A DNA stretch of 64,000 bases from Vicinamibacterales bacterium. Its GTDB lineage: Bacteria > Acidobacteriota > Vicinamibacteria > Vicinamibacterales > UBA2999. The translations under genes and the position numbers were made by a program. Positions 9,064 to 17,183 of this stretch are shown here, one piece after another (within the stretch, counting starts at the first letter, position 1; the number at the start of each line of letters is the position of its first letter). Location: positions 62,001-126,000 of the forward strand of contig JAWKHS010000013.1 of NCBI GenBank assembly GCA_041394705.1, written 5' to 3'. A model generated the notes under the pieces. It saw only the letters and a list, made by a program, of their open reading frames with translations. It had not been told where the DNA came from and ran no database searches.

Positions 9064-10839
9064 TCAGGCGAAGGGTGGCGGGGGCCGCAGGTGCCAGTCG
9101 GTGGCACGCTGCCAGGCGTGCGCCAGGGCGATGACCGCGGCTTCCCCGAACGGCCGTCCGTGAAAGGTGAGGCTCGTCGGGCGGCCCGGCCCGTAGACGC
9201 CGTTCGGCACCGAGAGTGCCGGCAGCCCGCACAGGTTCGACACGTCGTGGTGGTCGCGGGTCAGGTTGCGGGGGCTGTCGGGCACGACGCCGCCGCCCGA
9301 TCCCCCCGGCGGGTTCAGCGGCGGGTTGTTCGACGGCGCGAGGTAGACGTCGAACCGGCCGACGGTGGCGAAGTGCTGGCGCATGACCATCGCGCGGATG
9401 CGCTGCGCCTGCAGATACTCCACGGCCGGCACGAGGCGTCCCTGGCGGAAGCCGTTCGCGCGGGTGGGATTGGTGAAGTCCCGGTCGGCGCCCGACTGCA
9501 GCACGTCCTCGAAGTAGGCGCTCGCCTCGGCGCCCACGCCGGCACCCGCCAGCGCGCTGCGCATGGGCGGGAGCACGAACGGCTCCAGCCGCACGCCAAG
9601 CGCCCGGAGCCGGTCGAGCGTCGCGTGATCGTTGGCCGTCCACTCGGCCGTGCGGCCCTCGTCGGCGCCGGTCGGCTCGAGGTAGCCCACGCTGAGCGTC
9701 CGGACGTCCATCGACGCGTCCCAGTGCACGGGCACGTCCTGCACCGAGCCGTCACGATCGTCGGGCCCGGCGATTGCGCGGAACACCAGCGCGCAGTCCT
9801 CGGCCGTGCGGCAGATCGGGCCGATACGGTCGCGGCTCCACTGCAGCGACATGCACCCGAAGCGGCTCACGCGGCCGAAGGTCGGCCGCAGGCCCGTGGC
9901 ACCGCAGCGCGTGGCCGGGAACAGGATGGATCCGCCCGTGTCGGTGCCGATCGAGAACGCCACGAGCCCCGCGGCCGTGGCCGCGGCCGGACCGCACGAC
10001 GAGCCGCTCGCGCCCTCGCTCAGGTCCCAGGGGTTGTTGGTGCGTCCTCCGAACCAGTACTCGCCCGACGCCATCTCCCCGGTCGAGAGCTTTGCGACCA
10101 GGACCGCCCCGGCCTCGCGCAGCCGCGCGGCGACAGCGGCCTCGGTGTCGATCACGCGCGTCCTGAAGGCGTTGGATCCCCACGTCGTCGGGTAGCCCGG
10201 CACGGCCAGGATGTCCTTGCAGCCCCACGGGATACCGTGCAGCGGTCCGCGGTCCCGCCCGTCGGCCAGCTCGCGGTCGGCCTGCCGGGCCTGGGCGCGC
10301 GCGAGATCGGCCGTGAGCGTGATCACGCAGTTGAGCGCGGGGCCGTGGGCGGCGAGCCTCGCCAGGAACAGCTCGGTGAGCTCGACCGACGTCACCTGGC
10401 GCGTGCGGACGAGGTGCGCCAGGTGCAGCACCGGCCAGAACGCGAGGTCGTCGAGGCGTCGCGGCCGGGCCAGGTCCGTCACGGGCGACGCACGGAAGGG
10501 CCGGGACGTCCGGTCCACGCGCATGCCCGGCACGAGCGGGCTGAAGTGCAGGGGCGGCGCCACGTCGGGATCGATGGCGACGTCGCGCCGCTCCACGTAG
10601 CGGCGCAGGCTGCCCTGCACGCCGCGGAGCATCTGACGGCGCTCGTCCTCGCCGTACTCGAGGCCCGCGACCGCGAGCGCCGACGCGAGCATCTCCGGCG
10701 TGAGCGCCTCCGGCGCCGGCGCCTGCCCGCCGGTGCCGGCCAGGAGCTTCTCCCACAGCACGCCCGGCAGCAGCGTGGAGGCGAGGCCCGCACTGGAGCA
10801 GTACGCGAGGAACCGGCGGCGGGAGTCGGCGAGGGCCAT
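9064..10839 (-). CDS. Exported amidase (amidase signature family)
   Basis: A 591-residue amidase-signature hydrolase with an N-terminal twin-arginine-like signal (SRRRFLAYCSSAG). The catalytic Lys sits in GIPWGCKD, the cis-Ser in EGASGSSCGP and the nucleophile Ser in GTDTGGSI, so the Ser-cisSer-Lys triad is complete. An extra segment of about 100 residues lies between the signal and the catalytic core. The ATG at 10839 is the natural start. It is a paralogue of the amidase at 51370-53187, sharing the WFGG-x-T-x-NPW and TGLRPTFGRV segments and the same N-terminal extension. The substrate is unknown; exported members of this family attack amides of amino acids, peptides or aromatic acids. Confidence 0.9.
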   Translation of the reverse strand: MALADSRRRFLAYCSSAGLASTLLPGVLWEKLLAGTGGQAPAPEALTPEMLASALAVAGLEYGEDERRQMLRGVQGSLRRYVERRDVAIDPDVAPPLHFSPLVPGMRVDRTSRPFRASPVTDLARPRRLDDLAFWPVLHLAHLVRTRQVTSVELTELFLARLAAHGPALNCVITLTADLARAQARQADRELADGRDRGPLHGIPWGCKDILAVPGYPTTWGSNAFRTRVIDTEAAVAARLREAGAVLVAKLSTGEMASGEYWFGGRTNNPWDLSEGASGSSCGPAAATAAGLVAFSIGTDTGGSILFPATRCGATGLRPTFGRVSRFGCMSLQWSRDRIGPICRTAEDCALVFRAIAGPDDRDGSVQDVPVHWDASMDVRTLSVGYLEPTGADEGRTAEWTANDHATLDRLRALGVRLEPFVLPPMRSALAGAGVGAEASAYFEDVLQSGADRDFTNPTRANGFRQGRLVPAVEYLQAQRIRAMVMRQHFATVGRFDVYLAPSNNPPLNPPGGSGGGVVPDSPRNLTRDHHDVSNLCGLPALSVPNGVYGPGRPTSLTFHGRPFGEAAVIALAHAWQRATDWHLRPPPPFA

Positions 10840-11049
10840 GGCGCCGGTAGCCTACACCCGTCGCAGGGGGCGGGAACACCGGCGGGATCGACGGGCACGT
10901 GGAAATGGCGGCTGCCGTGAGCGCGGCGAGCCAGACCCTACCGCTGACTTTGCATCGCGCCCGCGTGAGCCGGTACGCTGGTTCCAGGTCGCGGAACGCG
11001 CACGGCTGCCCTCGACGCACGCCGCGTCGGACGAACAGGAGGACACACG

Positions 11050-12096
11050 ATGCACGGTGCCCTCGCTGATGGCCGGTCGATCGACCGGGACGTCGACAGG
11101 ACTTCAGATCTCCATCCCCTCGAGGCCCACGCGGGCCGGGGCCCGGACATCATCGGCCGCTCCCGGCCGATCCGGCGCCTGTGCCGCGTGATCGCCAGGC
11201 TCGCGCCGACCGACGCGAGCGTGCTGGTGACGGGCGAGAGCGGCAGCGGGAAGGACGTGGTCGCCCGCTCGATTCACGAACTGAGCGCCGAGCGGCCCGG
11301 CGCGTTCCTGCCCGTGAACTGCGCCGCCATCTCGCCGCATCTCATGGAGAGCGAGCTCTTCGGCCACGAGCGTGGGAGCTTCACCGGCGCCGATCGACGG
11401 CATCGCGGGTGCTTCGAGCGCGCCAGCGGCGGCACGCTCTTCCTCGACGAGGTGACCGAGATGCCGCCGGGCCTGCAGGCCAAGCTGCTCCGCGTGCTGG
11501 AGACCGGTACCTTCACCCGCGTGGGCGGCGAGGCGCCCGTGTCGGTCGACGTCCGGATCATCGCGTCGACGAACCGCCCGGTGGACGACGCCCTCCACGG
11601 CGGCGCGCTGCGCGCGGACCTCTACTATCGGCTGCGGGTGTTCGAGCTGCGCGTGCCGCCGCTTCGCGAACGCCGGGAAGACATCGAGCCGCTCGCGCGC
11701 CACTTCCTCGCGGAGCTCTCCCCCGATCGCGCCAGGGTCCTCACGCCGGAGGCGCTCGCGCGGCTGCAGGCCTACCGGTGGCCGGGCAACGTGCGCGAGC
11801 TCAGGAACGCCGTGCGGTCGGCGGCGGTCCTGGCCGACGACGTGATCGACGTGGACGCGCTGCCCGAGGACGTGTGCGCGGGGGCCGGCGGCCGGCCGGC
11901 CGAGCGCGCGCCCGGCGCGGACGGCGCGGAGGTGGTCTCCATCCCCGTGGGCACGTCGCTTCGAGACGCCGAGCACCGGTTGATCACGGCCACGCTGCGC
12001 CGGCAGCAGGGGAACAAGGTGGAAGCGGCGGCGATCCTGGGCATCAGCCTGAAGACGCTCTACAACCGGCTCCATCGGTACGAGGCGCAGTCCTGA
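11050..12096 (+). CDS. Sigma-54-dependent transcriptional activator without receiver domain
   Basis: A 348-residue bacterial enhancer-binding protein. After a short unconserved N-terminus comes the AAA+ domain: Walker A GESGSGKD at 62-69, the sigma-54-contacting L1 loop GSFTGA at 109-114, Walker B TLFLDEV near 129-135, and an arginine-finger region with PPLRERREDI. A Fis-type helix-turn-helix sits at about 315-345 (AAAILGISLKTLYNRL). The usual L1 loop is GAFTGA; Ser for Ala is a known tolerated variation. There is no phosphorylation or ligand-sensing domain, so activity must be controlled by expression or a partner. An AGGAGG ribosome site precedes the ATG at 11050. Its target promoters are not evident here. 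Confidence 0.93.
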   Translation: MHGALADGRSIDRDVDRTSDLHPLEAHAGRGPDIIGRSRPIRRLCRVIARLAPTDASVLVTGESGSGKDVVARSIHELSAERPGAFLPVNCAAISPHLMESELFGHERGSFTGADRRHRGCFERASGGTLFLDEVTEMPPGLQAKLLRVLETGTFTRVGGEAPVSVDVRIIASTNRPVDDALHGGALRADLYYRLRVFELRVPPLRERREDIEPLARHFLAELSPDRARVLTPEALARLQAYRWPGNVRELRNAVRSAAVLADDVIDVDALPEDVCAGAGGRPAERAPGADGAEVVSIPVGTSLRDAEHRLITATLRRQQGNKVEAAAILGISLKTLYNRLHRYEAQS

Positions 12097-12124
12097 CGGC
12101 GGGTGCCACCGAGCCACGCCCGCG

Positions 12125-12703
12125 ATGGAACCCGTCTTCCTGACCTTCGACGTATCCACGGTTCTGGCGCGCCTGCTGGCAGCGCTGCTGGCTGGCGCCG
12201 TGCTGGGGCTGGACCGGGAAGTGCACCGGAAGCCGGCCGGCCTGCGCACGCTCATGCTGGTCAGCCTCGCCTCCGGCTTCCTCACGATGCTCGGGACCTC
12301 GGTGCAGGATCCGGTGAGCGATCCGCTCAGGGTCGTGCAGGCGGTGGTCACGGGTGTCGGCTTCCTCGGCGCCGGCGTGATCCTGCGGCGCGAGGATCGG
12401 TCGTCGGTGGAGGGGCTGACCACGGCCGCGTCGATCTGGGTGGCCGCGGCCCTCGGGGTGGGATTCGGGCTGGGCGCGTTCCGGCTGTCGAGCGTCGCGC
12501 TGGCGCTGACCGCGGCGATCCTGATGGCGGCGCGCCCGCTCGAGCGCCGGCTGCACCGCACTCGCGGCGAGCGGACGGATCGGCGGCGCCCGCCGGGCGC
12601 GGACGGTCGAACGCCGTCCGCGCCCCGTGCGCCGGGCCAGGAGCAGGCGCCCCGAGGACCCGACGCCGCCGGCCGTCAGGCGGTTCCGGACTCCAGGGCG
12701 TAG
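12125..12703 (+). CDS. MgtC/SapB family membrane protein
   Basis: A 192-residue inner-membrane protein with about four transmembrane helices in residues 8-140 and the hallmark MgtC sequences LLAGAVLGLDRE, AGLRTLMLVSLASG and GVGFLGAGVIL. MgtC proteins modulate ATP synthase or magnesium and acid stress responses. The C-terminal 50 residues are an unconserved, Arg/Pro-rich, low-complexity tail. They overlap the 3' end of the convergent rhodanese gene by 28 bases, so the tail may be a late addition. The gene lies 28 bp after the sigma-54 activator on the same strand and may be co-transcribed with it. Confidence 0.88.
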   Translation: MEPVFLTFDVSTVLARLLAALLAGAVLGLDREVHRKPAGLRTLMLVSLASGFLTMLGTSVQDPVSDPLRVVQAVVTGVGFLGAGVILRREDRSSVEGLTTAASIWVAAALGVGFGLGAFRLSSVALALTAAILMAARPLERRLHRTRGERTDRRRPPGADGRTPSAPRAPGQEQAPRGPDAAGRQAVPDSRA

Positions 12704-13029
12704 CCGGACTCCGCCCAGCCCTCGAGGCCGGCCCGGTAGTGCTCGACGTGCCCGAACCCCTGCGCCTCGAGCACCCGCGCCACCCGCGGCGATGCCGGAC
12801 AGCTGGCCGAGGAGCAGTACAGGATGATCTCCTTCGACGTGTCGTAACGTTCCTTGAACGCCTCCTCGTGCCCCGCGGGGATGTTGACGGAGCCGGGAAT
12901 GTGGGCCTTGGCGAACGCGTCGTGGTCGAGCACGTTCACCAGGGCGTAGCCGCCGGAGCGCTGATCGTTCCGGGGCTGCTCGCCTTCCAGCCGTTCGACG
13001 AGCTCCTGTTGCGAGATGGTCCTGATCAC
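12676..13029 (-). CDS. Rhodanese-like sulfurtransferase
   Basis: A 117-residue single-domain rhodanese. Landmarks are LVNVLDHDAFAKAHIPGSVNIP and the active-site loop CSSASCPASPRVA, with Cys at the canonical position after ILY and a second Cys four residues later. It ends with the usual HYRAGLEGW. Such proteins carry sulfane sulfur as a persulfide; the physiological donor and acceptor are unknown. The GTG at 13029 is preceded by AAAGGAGG about 10 bases upstream. Its 3' end overlaps the convergent mgtC-like gene by 28 bases. A small exported protein follows upstream on the same strand (48 bp apart), so both may be transcribed together. Confidence 0.9.
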   Translation of the reverse strand: MIRTISQQELVERLEGEQPRNDQRSGGYALVNVLDHDAFAKAHIPGSVNIPAGHEEAFKERYDTSKEIILYCSSASCPASPRVARVLEAQGFGHVEHYRAGLEGWAESGYALESGTA

Positions 13030-13077
13030 GATGTCGATCCTCCTTTCGGGATGGCGCGTGACGGGCGGACGGCGCGG

Positions 13078-13530
13078 TCAGTTCGTCAGCGCGTCGAGGT
13101 CCACGGCCAGCACGTCGCGGATCTTGTAGTAGTCGCCCTGGACCGTGAATCCCTCGAGCGATCGCACAGACTCGCCGTGCATCGGCGTGCGGATCGTCAC
13201 CAGGGCCTCGGTGTCGGCCGGCGCGGGCTCGCCGGTCTGGGCCACGGGCCAGCGCGTGTTCCAGGTGTCGATCACGGCCAGCGGTGCCTTGGCCTCGGTG
13301 ACCGCGCCGCGGTGCAGCCGGAAGATCGTGCCGGTGTCCGGCACGCGCTCCAGCGTGTACTCGCCCGCCGGCAGCGTGTAGCCGCTCATGTTGAGCATGA
13401 CGGCCGTCTTGAACGTGAACTCGGCCCGCGTGGTCGACGGCGTCTGTGCCGCGACGACGCCCGTCGTCAGGAGCACCGCGCACGCCGCCGCGGCCAGGGC
13501 CGATCGGATGATGGAACGCTCGTATGTCAC
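13078..13530 (-). CDS. Small exported protein, function unknown
   Basis: A 150-residue protein with an N-terminal signal (hydrophobic stretch ending VVAAQ). A compact beta-rich domain follows, with MSGYTLPAGEYTLERV, and then a strand pattern ending YYKIRDVLAVDLD. The sequence around the PAGEYTL turn is common in small exported proteins of soil bacteria, but no function is known to me. The GTG at 13530 is chosen because AAGGAGG sits five bases before it and it places the signal peptide at the N-terminus; upstream in-frame codons would add a poorly coding leader. Transcription is probably shared with the rhodanese downstream. Confidence 0.7.
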   Translation of the reverse strand: MTYERSIIRSALAAAACAVLLTTGVVAAQTPSTTRAEFTFKTAVMLNMSGYTLPAGEYTLERVPDTGTIFRLHRGAVTEAKAPLAVIDTWNTRWPVAQTGEPAPADTEALVTIRTPMHGESVRSLEGFTVQGDYYKIRDVLAVDLDALTN

Positions 13531-13651
13531 ATCGACCTCCTTCCTGACGATCTGACCTGCAAACACCGCACCGGCCGCCGCCACGAGCGGGGGCGTACCG
13601 GTCCCTGCGGAGCGGATCGGCCTGTCACCCGTGCTCACCCGCTTGTAAGAC

Positions 13652-14101
13652 CTACAACGGCGCCGGCGTCTCCCGGATGGCCACGAGCTCGAGATCGAAG
13701 TGCAGCGTCTTGCCGGCGAGGCGGTGATTGAGGTCGAGCACGACGGCCGACGTGGACACGTCGATGACCGTCACGGCCACCTGTTCGCCTTCGGGAGACG
13801 CCGCGAGGAGCTCGTCGCCCACGCGCGGATCGACGTCGTCCGGCAGCTCGTCGCGGCTCACGGCCACGGTGAGCTCCGGGCGATACGGCCCGTAGGCCTT
13901 GCCGGCGTCCACCACGACGTCGTCCTGGTGTTGGCCGGGTTCCATGCCAACCAGCGCCTCCTCGACGCCGGCAATCACACGGCCGTGACCGAGTGTGACC
14001 TCCAGGGGCCGCCGGTTGCGCGTGGTCGCGAAGACCGAGCCGTCGTCGAGGCGGCCGGTGTAGTGGACGGCGACGAGATCGCCGGGTTTCGCTGAAGCCA
14101 T
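13652..14101 (-). CDS. slyD: FKBP-type peptidyl-prolyl isomerase, SlyD-like
   Basis: A 149-residue peptidyl-prolyl cis-trans isomerase of the SlyD class. The FKBP core shows VHYTGRLDDGSVF, GHGRVIAGVEEALVGM and DAGKAYGPY. The 'insert-in-flap' chaperone domain occupies roughly residues 70-120, and LNHRLAGKTLHFDLEL returns to the FKBP fold. The His/Cys-rich nickel-binding tail of Escherichia coli SlyD is absent. It acts as a cytoplasmic folding helper. The ATG at 14101 is preceded by GGAGG, which lies inside a hairpin (see the separate entry), suggesting translational control. It is transcribed in the same direction as the GH15 gene upstream, 91 bp apart. Confidence 0.92.
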   Translation of the reverse strand: MASAKPGDLVAVHYTGRLDDGSVFATTRNRRPLEVTLGHGRVIAGVEEALVGMEPGQHQDDVVVDAGKAYGPYRPELTVAVSRDELPDDVDPRVGDELLAASPEGEQVAVTVIDVSTSAVVLDLNHRLAGKTLHFDLELVAIRETPAPL

Positions 14102-14102
14102 C

Positions 14103-14123
14103 GGACCCTCCTTTGGGAGGTCC
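14103..14123 (-). promoter_or_regulatory. Hairpin sequestering the slyD ribosome binding site
   Basis: On the minus strand the leader of the SlyD gene reads GGACCUCC, loop CAAA, then GGAGG-G-UCC, giving eight base pairs with one bulged G. The Shine-Dalgarno core GGAGG (14111-14107), five bases before the ATG, is fully paired in the 3' arm. This is direct sequence evidence for possible occlusion of ribosome binding. Whether it melts with temperature or is opened by a factor is not known. Confidence 0.5.
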
Positions 14124-14192
14124 TGGCTTCAAATCCCGGGCCAGGCCGCCGCGGGGCCGCGCGGACACGGACGGGCCGGCGACGCGGCTCCG

Positions 14193-15986
14193 TCACGAGG
14201 CCGCGCGCTGCTCGGCCGGCCTGGCGGTGCGCGACAGGTTGTGCGCGGTGTTGACGAGGGCGATGTGCGAGAACGCCTGCGGGAAATTGCCGAGCATGCG
14301 GCGCGCCACCGGGTCGTACTCCTCGGGCAGCAGGCCGACGTCGTTCTGGAGCGCCAGGAGGCGCTCGAAGAGGGCGCGCGCCTCGCGCCGGCGTCCGACC
14401 ATGACGTAGGCGTCGGCCAGCCAGAAGCTGCACGCCAGAAACGCGCCCTCGCCCGGCGGCAGGCCGTCGTGCCCGGTCGAGGTGTCGTAGCGGCGCACGA
14501 GACCGTCGACCAGGAGGTGCCGCTCCACGGCGGCGATGGTGCCGGCGACGCGGGGATCCTCCGGACGCAGGAAGCCGACCGTGGGAATCAGCAGCAGGCT
14601 GGCGTCGAGCGCCTGCGTGTCGTAGGCCTGGACGAAGCTGCCGAGGTCGCGGTCGAACCCGCGCGCGCAGACCTCGTCGTGGATGGCCTGGCGCGCGGCC
14701 CGCCAGGCGTCCACCGGCGCCTCCAGGTCGTGCTCCTCGGCCGCGCGGATGCCACGGTCGAAGGCCACCCAGGCCATCACCTTCGAATAGGTGAAGTGGC
14801 GCCGCGGTCCCCGCACTTCCCAGATGCCCTCGTCGGGCTCGCGCCACACCGTCAACAGGTGCTCGAGCATGGCGCGCTGGAACGCCCAGGCTTCGTGGTC
14901 CGCATCCAGCCCTCCGATCCGCCCCTGGTGCAGGGCGTCCATCACCTCGCCGTACACGTCGAGCTGCAGCTGATCGTGCGCCGCGTTGCCCACGCGCACC
15001 GGCAGGGCGCCGTCGTAGCCCGACAGCCAGGGCACGTCGTATTCCGCGAGCCGCCGCTCGCCGGCCAGGCCGTACATGATCTGGAGCTGCGAGGGCGCGC
15101 CCGCGGCCGCGCGCAGCAGCCAGGCCCGCCAGCCCAGGGCCTCCTCGTAGTAGCCGGCGTTCATGAGCGCCAATAGCGTGAGCGTCGCGTCGCGCAGCCA
15201 GCAGTACCGGTAGTCCCAGTTGCGGATGCCGCCGGCCTGTTCGGGCAGCGAGGTCGTCGGGGCCGCCACGATGCCGCCCGTCGGGGCGTAGGTGAGCGCC
15301 TTGAGCGTGATGAGCGACCGGAGCACGGTGTCGCCCCACTCGCCCTTGAACCGGCAGTGCGACGCCCAGTCGTGCCAGAACTCGATCGTGTGCGCGAGCG
15401 CCGTCTCGGGCTCCACCGCCTGGGGCGGTTCCGCGTGCGAGGGTCCGTAGGTGAGCACGAAGGGCACCGTCTCGCCCGCCGCCACGTCGAACTCGCCCGT
15501 GTGCTTCAGGGCCTCGCCGGTCAGTGGCACCGGTGTGTGCAGCAGCACCATGTCCGGGCCCGCGATGGCGCGGAACGTGCCGTCGGGCAGGTGGCTGACC
15601 CAGGGCACGGCGCTGCCGTAGTCGAAGCGCAGGACCAGTTCCGTCCGCATCCGCACGCGGCCGCGCTCGCCGCGCACCAGCCTGACCAGGTCGGACGTCG
15701 CGCCGCGGCGCGGCATGAAGTCCACCACCGTCACGATGCCGTCGGCGGTCTCGATCCGCCGCTCGAGCACCAGCGTGCGATCCACGTACCGGCGGGTCAC
15801 GCGCGTGGCCTCGGCCACCGGCTCGATCAGCCAGCGCCCGTTCTCGGGCGTCCCGACGAGTGCGGCGAAGCAGGCGCCCGAGTCGAACCGCGGCCAGCAG
15901 AGCCAGTCCACGGAGCCCTTCAGGGACACCAGCGCGGCCGTTTCGCAGTCGCCGATCAGGGCGTAGTCCTCGATGGGATCGCTCAT
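14193..15986 (-). CDS. Glycoside hydrolase family 15 (glucoamylase/trehalase-like)
   Basis: A 597-residue cytoplasmic protein of the GH15 family as found in many soil bacteria and actinobacteria. The N-terminal beta-sandwich starts IEDYALIGDCETAALV and SVDWLCWPRFDS. The catalytic (alpha/alpha)6 barrel includes RNWDYRYCWLRDA, the general-acid region EPDEGIWEVRG and the second acidic motif PPGEGAFLACSFWLAD. Length and motif order are complete. Family members hydrolyse trehalose or alpha-glucans; which of these cannot be decided here. There is no signal peptide. No trehalose-synthesis genes lie nearby, and it is divergent from the GAF/ATPase gene across 156 bp. Confidence 0.92.
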   Translation of the reverse strand: MSDPIEDYALIGDCETAALVSLKGSVDWLCWPRFDSGACFAALVGTPENGRWLIEPVAEATRVTRRYVDRTLVLERRIETADGIVTVVDFMPRRGATSDLVRLVRGERGRVRMRTELVLRFDYGSAVPWVSHLPDGTFRAIAGPDMVLLHTPVPLTGEALKHTGEFDVAAGETVPFVLTYGPSHAEPPQAVEPETALAHTIEFWHDWASHCRFKGEWGDTVLRSLITLKALTYAPTGGIVAAPTTSLPEQAGGIRNWDYRYCWLRDATLTLLALMNAGYYEEALGWRAWLLRAAAGAPSQLQIMYGLAGERRLAEYDVPWLSGYDGALPVRVGNAAHDQLQLDVYGEVMDALHQGRIGGLDADHEAWAFQRAMLEHLLTVWREPDEGIWEVRGPRRHFTYSKVMAWVAFDRGIRAAEEHDLEAPVDAWRAARQAIHDEVCARGFDRDLGSFVQAYDTQALDASLLLIPTVGFLRPEDPRVAGTIAAVERHLLVDGLVRRYDTSTGHDGLPPGEGAFLACSFWLADAYVMVGRRREARALFERLLALQNDVGLLPEEYDPVARRMLGNFPQAFSHIALVNTAHNLSRTARPAEQRAAS

Positions 15987-16142
15987 CTCTCCGAGTCTCC
16001 CCGATGCCGCCCCCGGACGCCACCTCCCGGGGCCGGGCCACCGTCGGCACGTGTCCTGGACGACGGGGGGACACGTCGTGCCTGGGACCGTCGTCGCGAC
16101 CGCGGACGCGGTCGGCAGTATCCTTCGGGCGGGGACTCAGCC

Positions 16143-17150
16143 ATGGCTACCGACGAACAGGCGCGCCTCTCCGCCCTCCGAAGGTATCGCATCCTCGACA
16201 CGGAACCGGAACAGCGGTTCGACGATCTGACGATGCTGGCCTCGCAGATCTGCGAGACCCCCATCTCGCTCATCACGCTCATCGACACGGACCGGCAGTG
16301 GTTCAAGTCGCGCGTGGGCCTGGACGTCGTCGAGACGGTGCGAAGCGTGGCCTTCTGCACGCACGCCATCCGGCAGGAGGGCATCCTCCAGGTGCCGGAC
16401 GCCGCCGGCGACGATCGCTTCCGCCACAACCCCTTCGTCACGGGCGAGCCGAACATCCGCTTCTACGCGGGGGCGCCGCTCGTGACGCCCGACGGCCACG
16501 CGCTGGGGACGCTGTGCGTGATCGACGTCAAGCCGCGGCGCCTGTCCGCTCCCCAGCTCCGGGCCCTCGCCGCGCTGCGCCGCCAGGTCGAAGCGCAGCT
16601 GGAGCTCCGGCGCAACCTGGACGAGCTCGCGGGCGCCCTCGCGGCGCGCGACCGGGCCGAAGAGGCGCAGGCGACGCTCGTCGCGGAGCTCAAGGCATCC
16701 CTCGGCCAGGTGGAGAAGCTTGCCGGACTGCTGCCGTTCTGCTCGACCTGCGAGCTGAACCTGGTCATCCCCGCGACCCCCGCGTCGATCCCGGCCGTGA
16801 GCGAAGGCCTGCGGCAGCTCCTGCACGGCAAGGGCTGGACCGACGAGGAGCTGATGCCGGTCGAGCTCGCGCTGGACGAGGCGCTCGCCAACGCGATCCG
16901 GCACGGCTGCAAGAACGATCCGACCAAGCAGGTCCAGTGCGTGGTGACCACCGACGCCGCGGGCGAGCTCGTGATCGTGGTCCGCGATCCCGGCCCCGGG
17001 TTCGATCACTCGAGCGTGCCGAATCCGCTGGACGAGGCGAACCTGCTCAAGCCCTCCGGCCGGGGCGTGTTCCTGATCAACCAGCTCATGGACCGCGTGG
17101 AGTTCGCCGACGGCGGCCGCGAGGTGGTGATGCAGAAGCGCCGCGCGTAG
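16143..17150 (+). CDS. GAF sensor fused to anti-sigma-factor-like histidine kinase ATPase domain
   Basis: A 335-residue cytoplasmic protein. Residues 1-160 form a GAF domain of the type starting RLSALRRYRILDTEPEQRFDDLT, with the conserved FCTHAI, FYAGAPL and LGTLCVID. A coiled-coil-like stretch follows (about 160-200). Residues 215-333 form an RsbW/SpoIIAB-like HATPase: ELALDEALANAIRHG is the N-box, DPGPGFD the G1 box and GRGVFLINQLMD the G2 region. There is no dimerisation/phospho-acceptor histidine domain. The likely role is a signal-gated serine kinase or anti-sigma switch rather than a two-component kinase. No sigma or anti-anti-sigma gene is adjacent. ATG 16143 is the start that begins the conserved GAF. 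Confidence 0.88.
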   Translation: MATDEQARLSALRRYRILDTEPEQRFDDLTMLASQICETPISLITLIDTDRQWFKSRVGLDVVETVRSVAFCTHAIRQEGILQVPDAAGDDRFRHNPFVTGEPNIRFYAGAPLVTPDGHALGTLCVIDVKPRRLSAPQLRALAALRRQVEAQLELRRNLDELAGALAARDRAEEAQATLVAELKASLGQVEKLAGLLPFCSTCELNLVIPATPASIPAVSEGLRQLLHGKGWTDEELMPVELALDEALANAIRHGCKNDPTKQVQCVVTTDAAGELVIVVRDPGPGFDHSSVPNPLDEANLLKPSGRGVFLINQLMDRVEFADGGREVVMQKRRA

Positions 17151-17172
17151 CCGCGGCGCCGGGGCGCCGCGG
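17151..17172. terminator. Palindromic hairpin between convergent genes
   Basis: Immediately after the TAG of the GAF/ATPase gene lies a perfect 10-bp inverted repeat (CCGCGGCGCC / GGCGCCGCGG) with a 2-base centre. It sits in the 33 bp separating this gene from the convergent slipin gene. It can fold as a strong stem from either strand and probably terminates both transcripts, though no U-tract follows. Confidence 0.6.
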
Positions 17173-17183
17173 CCGCCCGTCCG

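Noticed and set aside
14118..14140. TTCAAATCC resembling a tRNA T-loop
   Set aside because: The flanking bases do not form a T-stem, and no acceptor, D or anticodon arms can be drawn.
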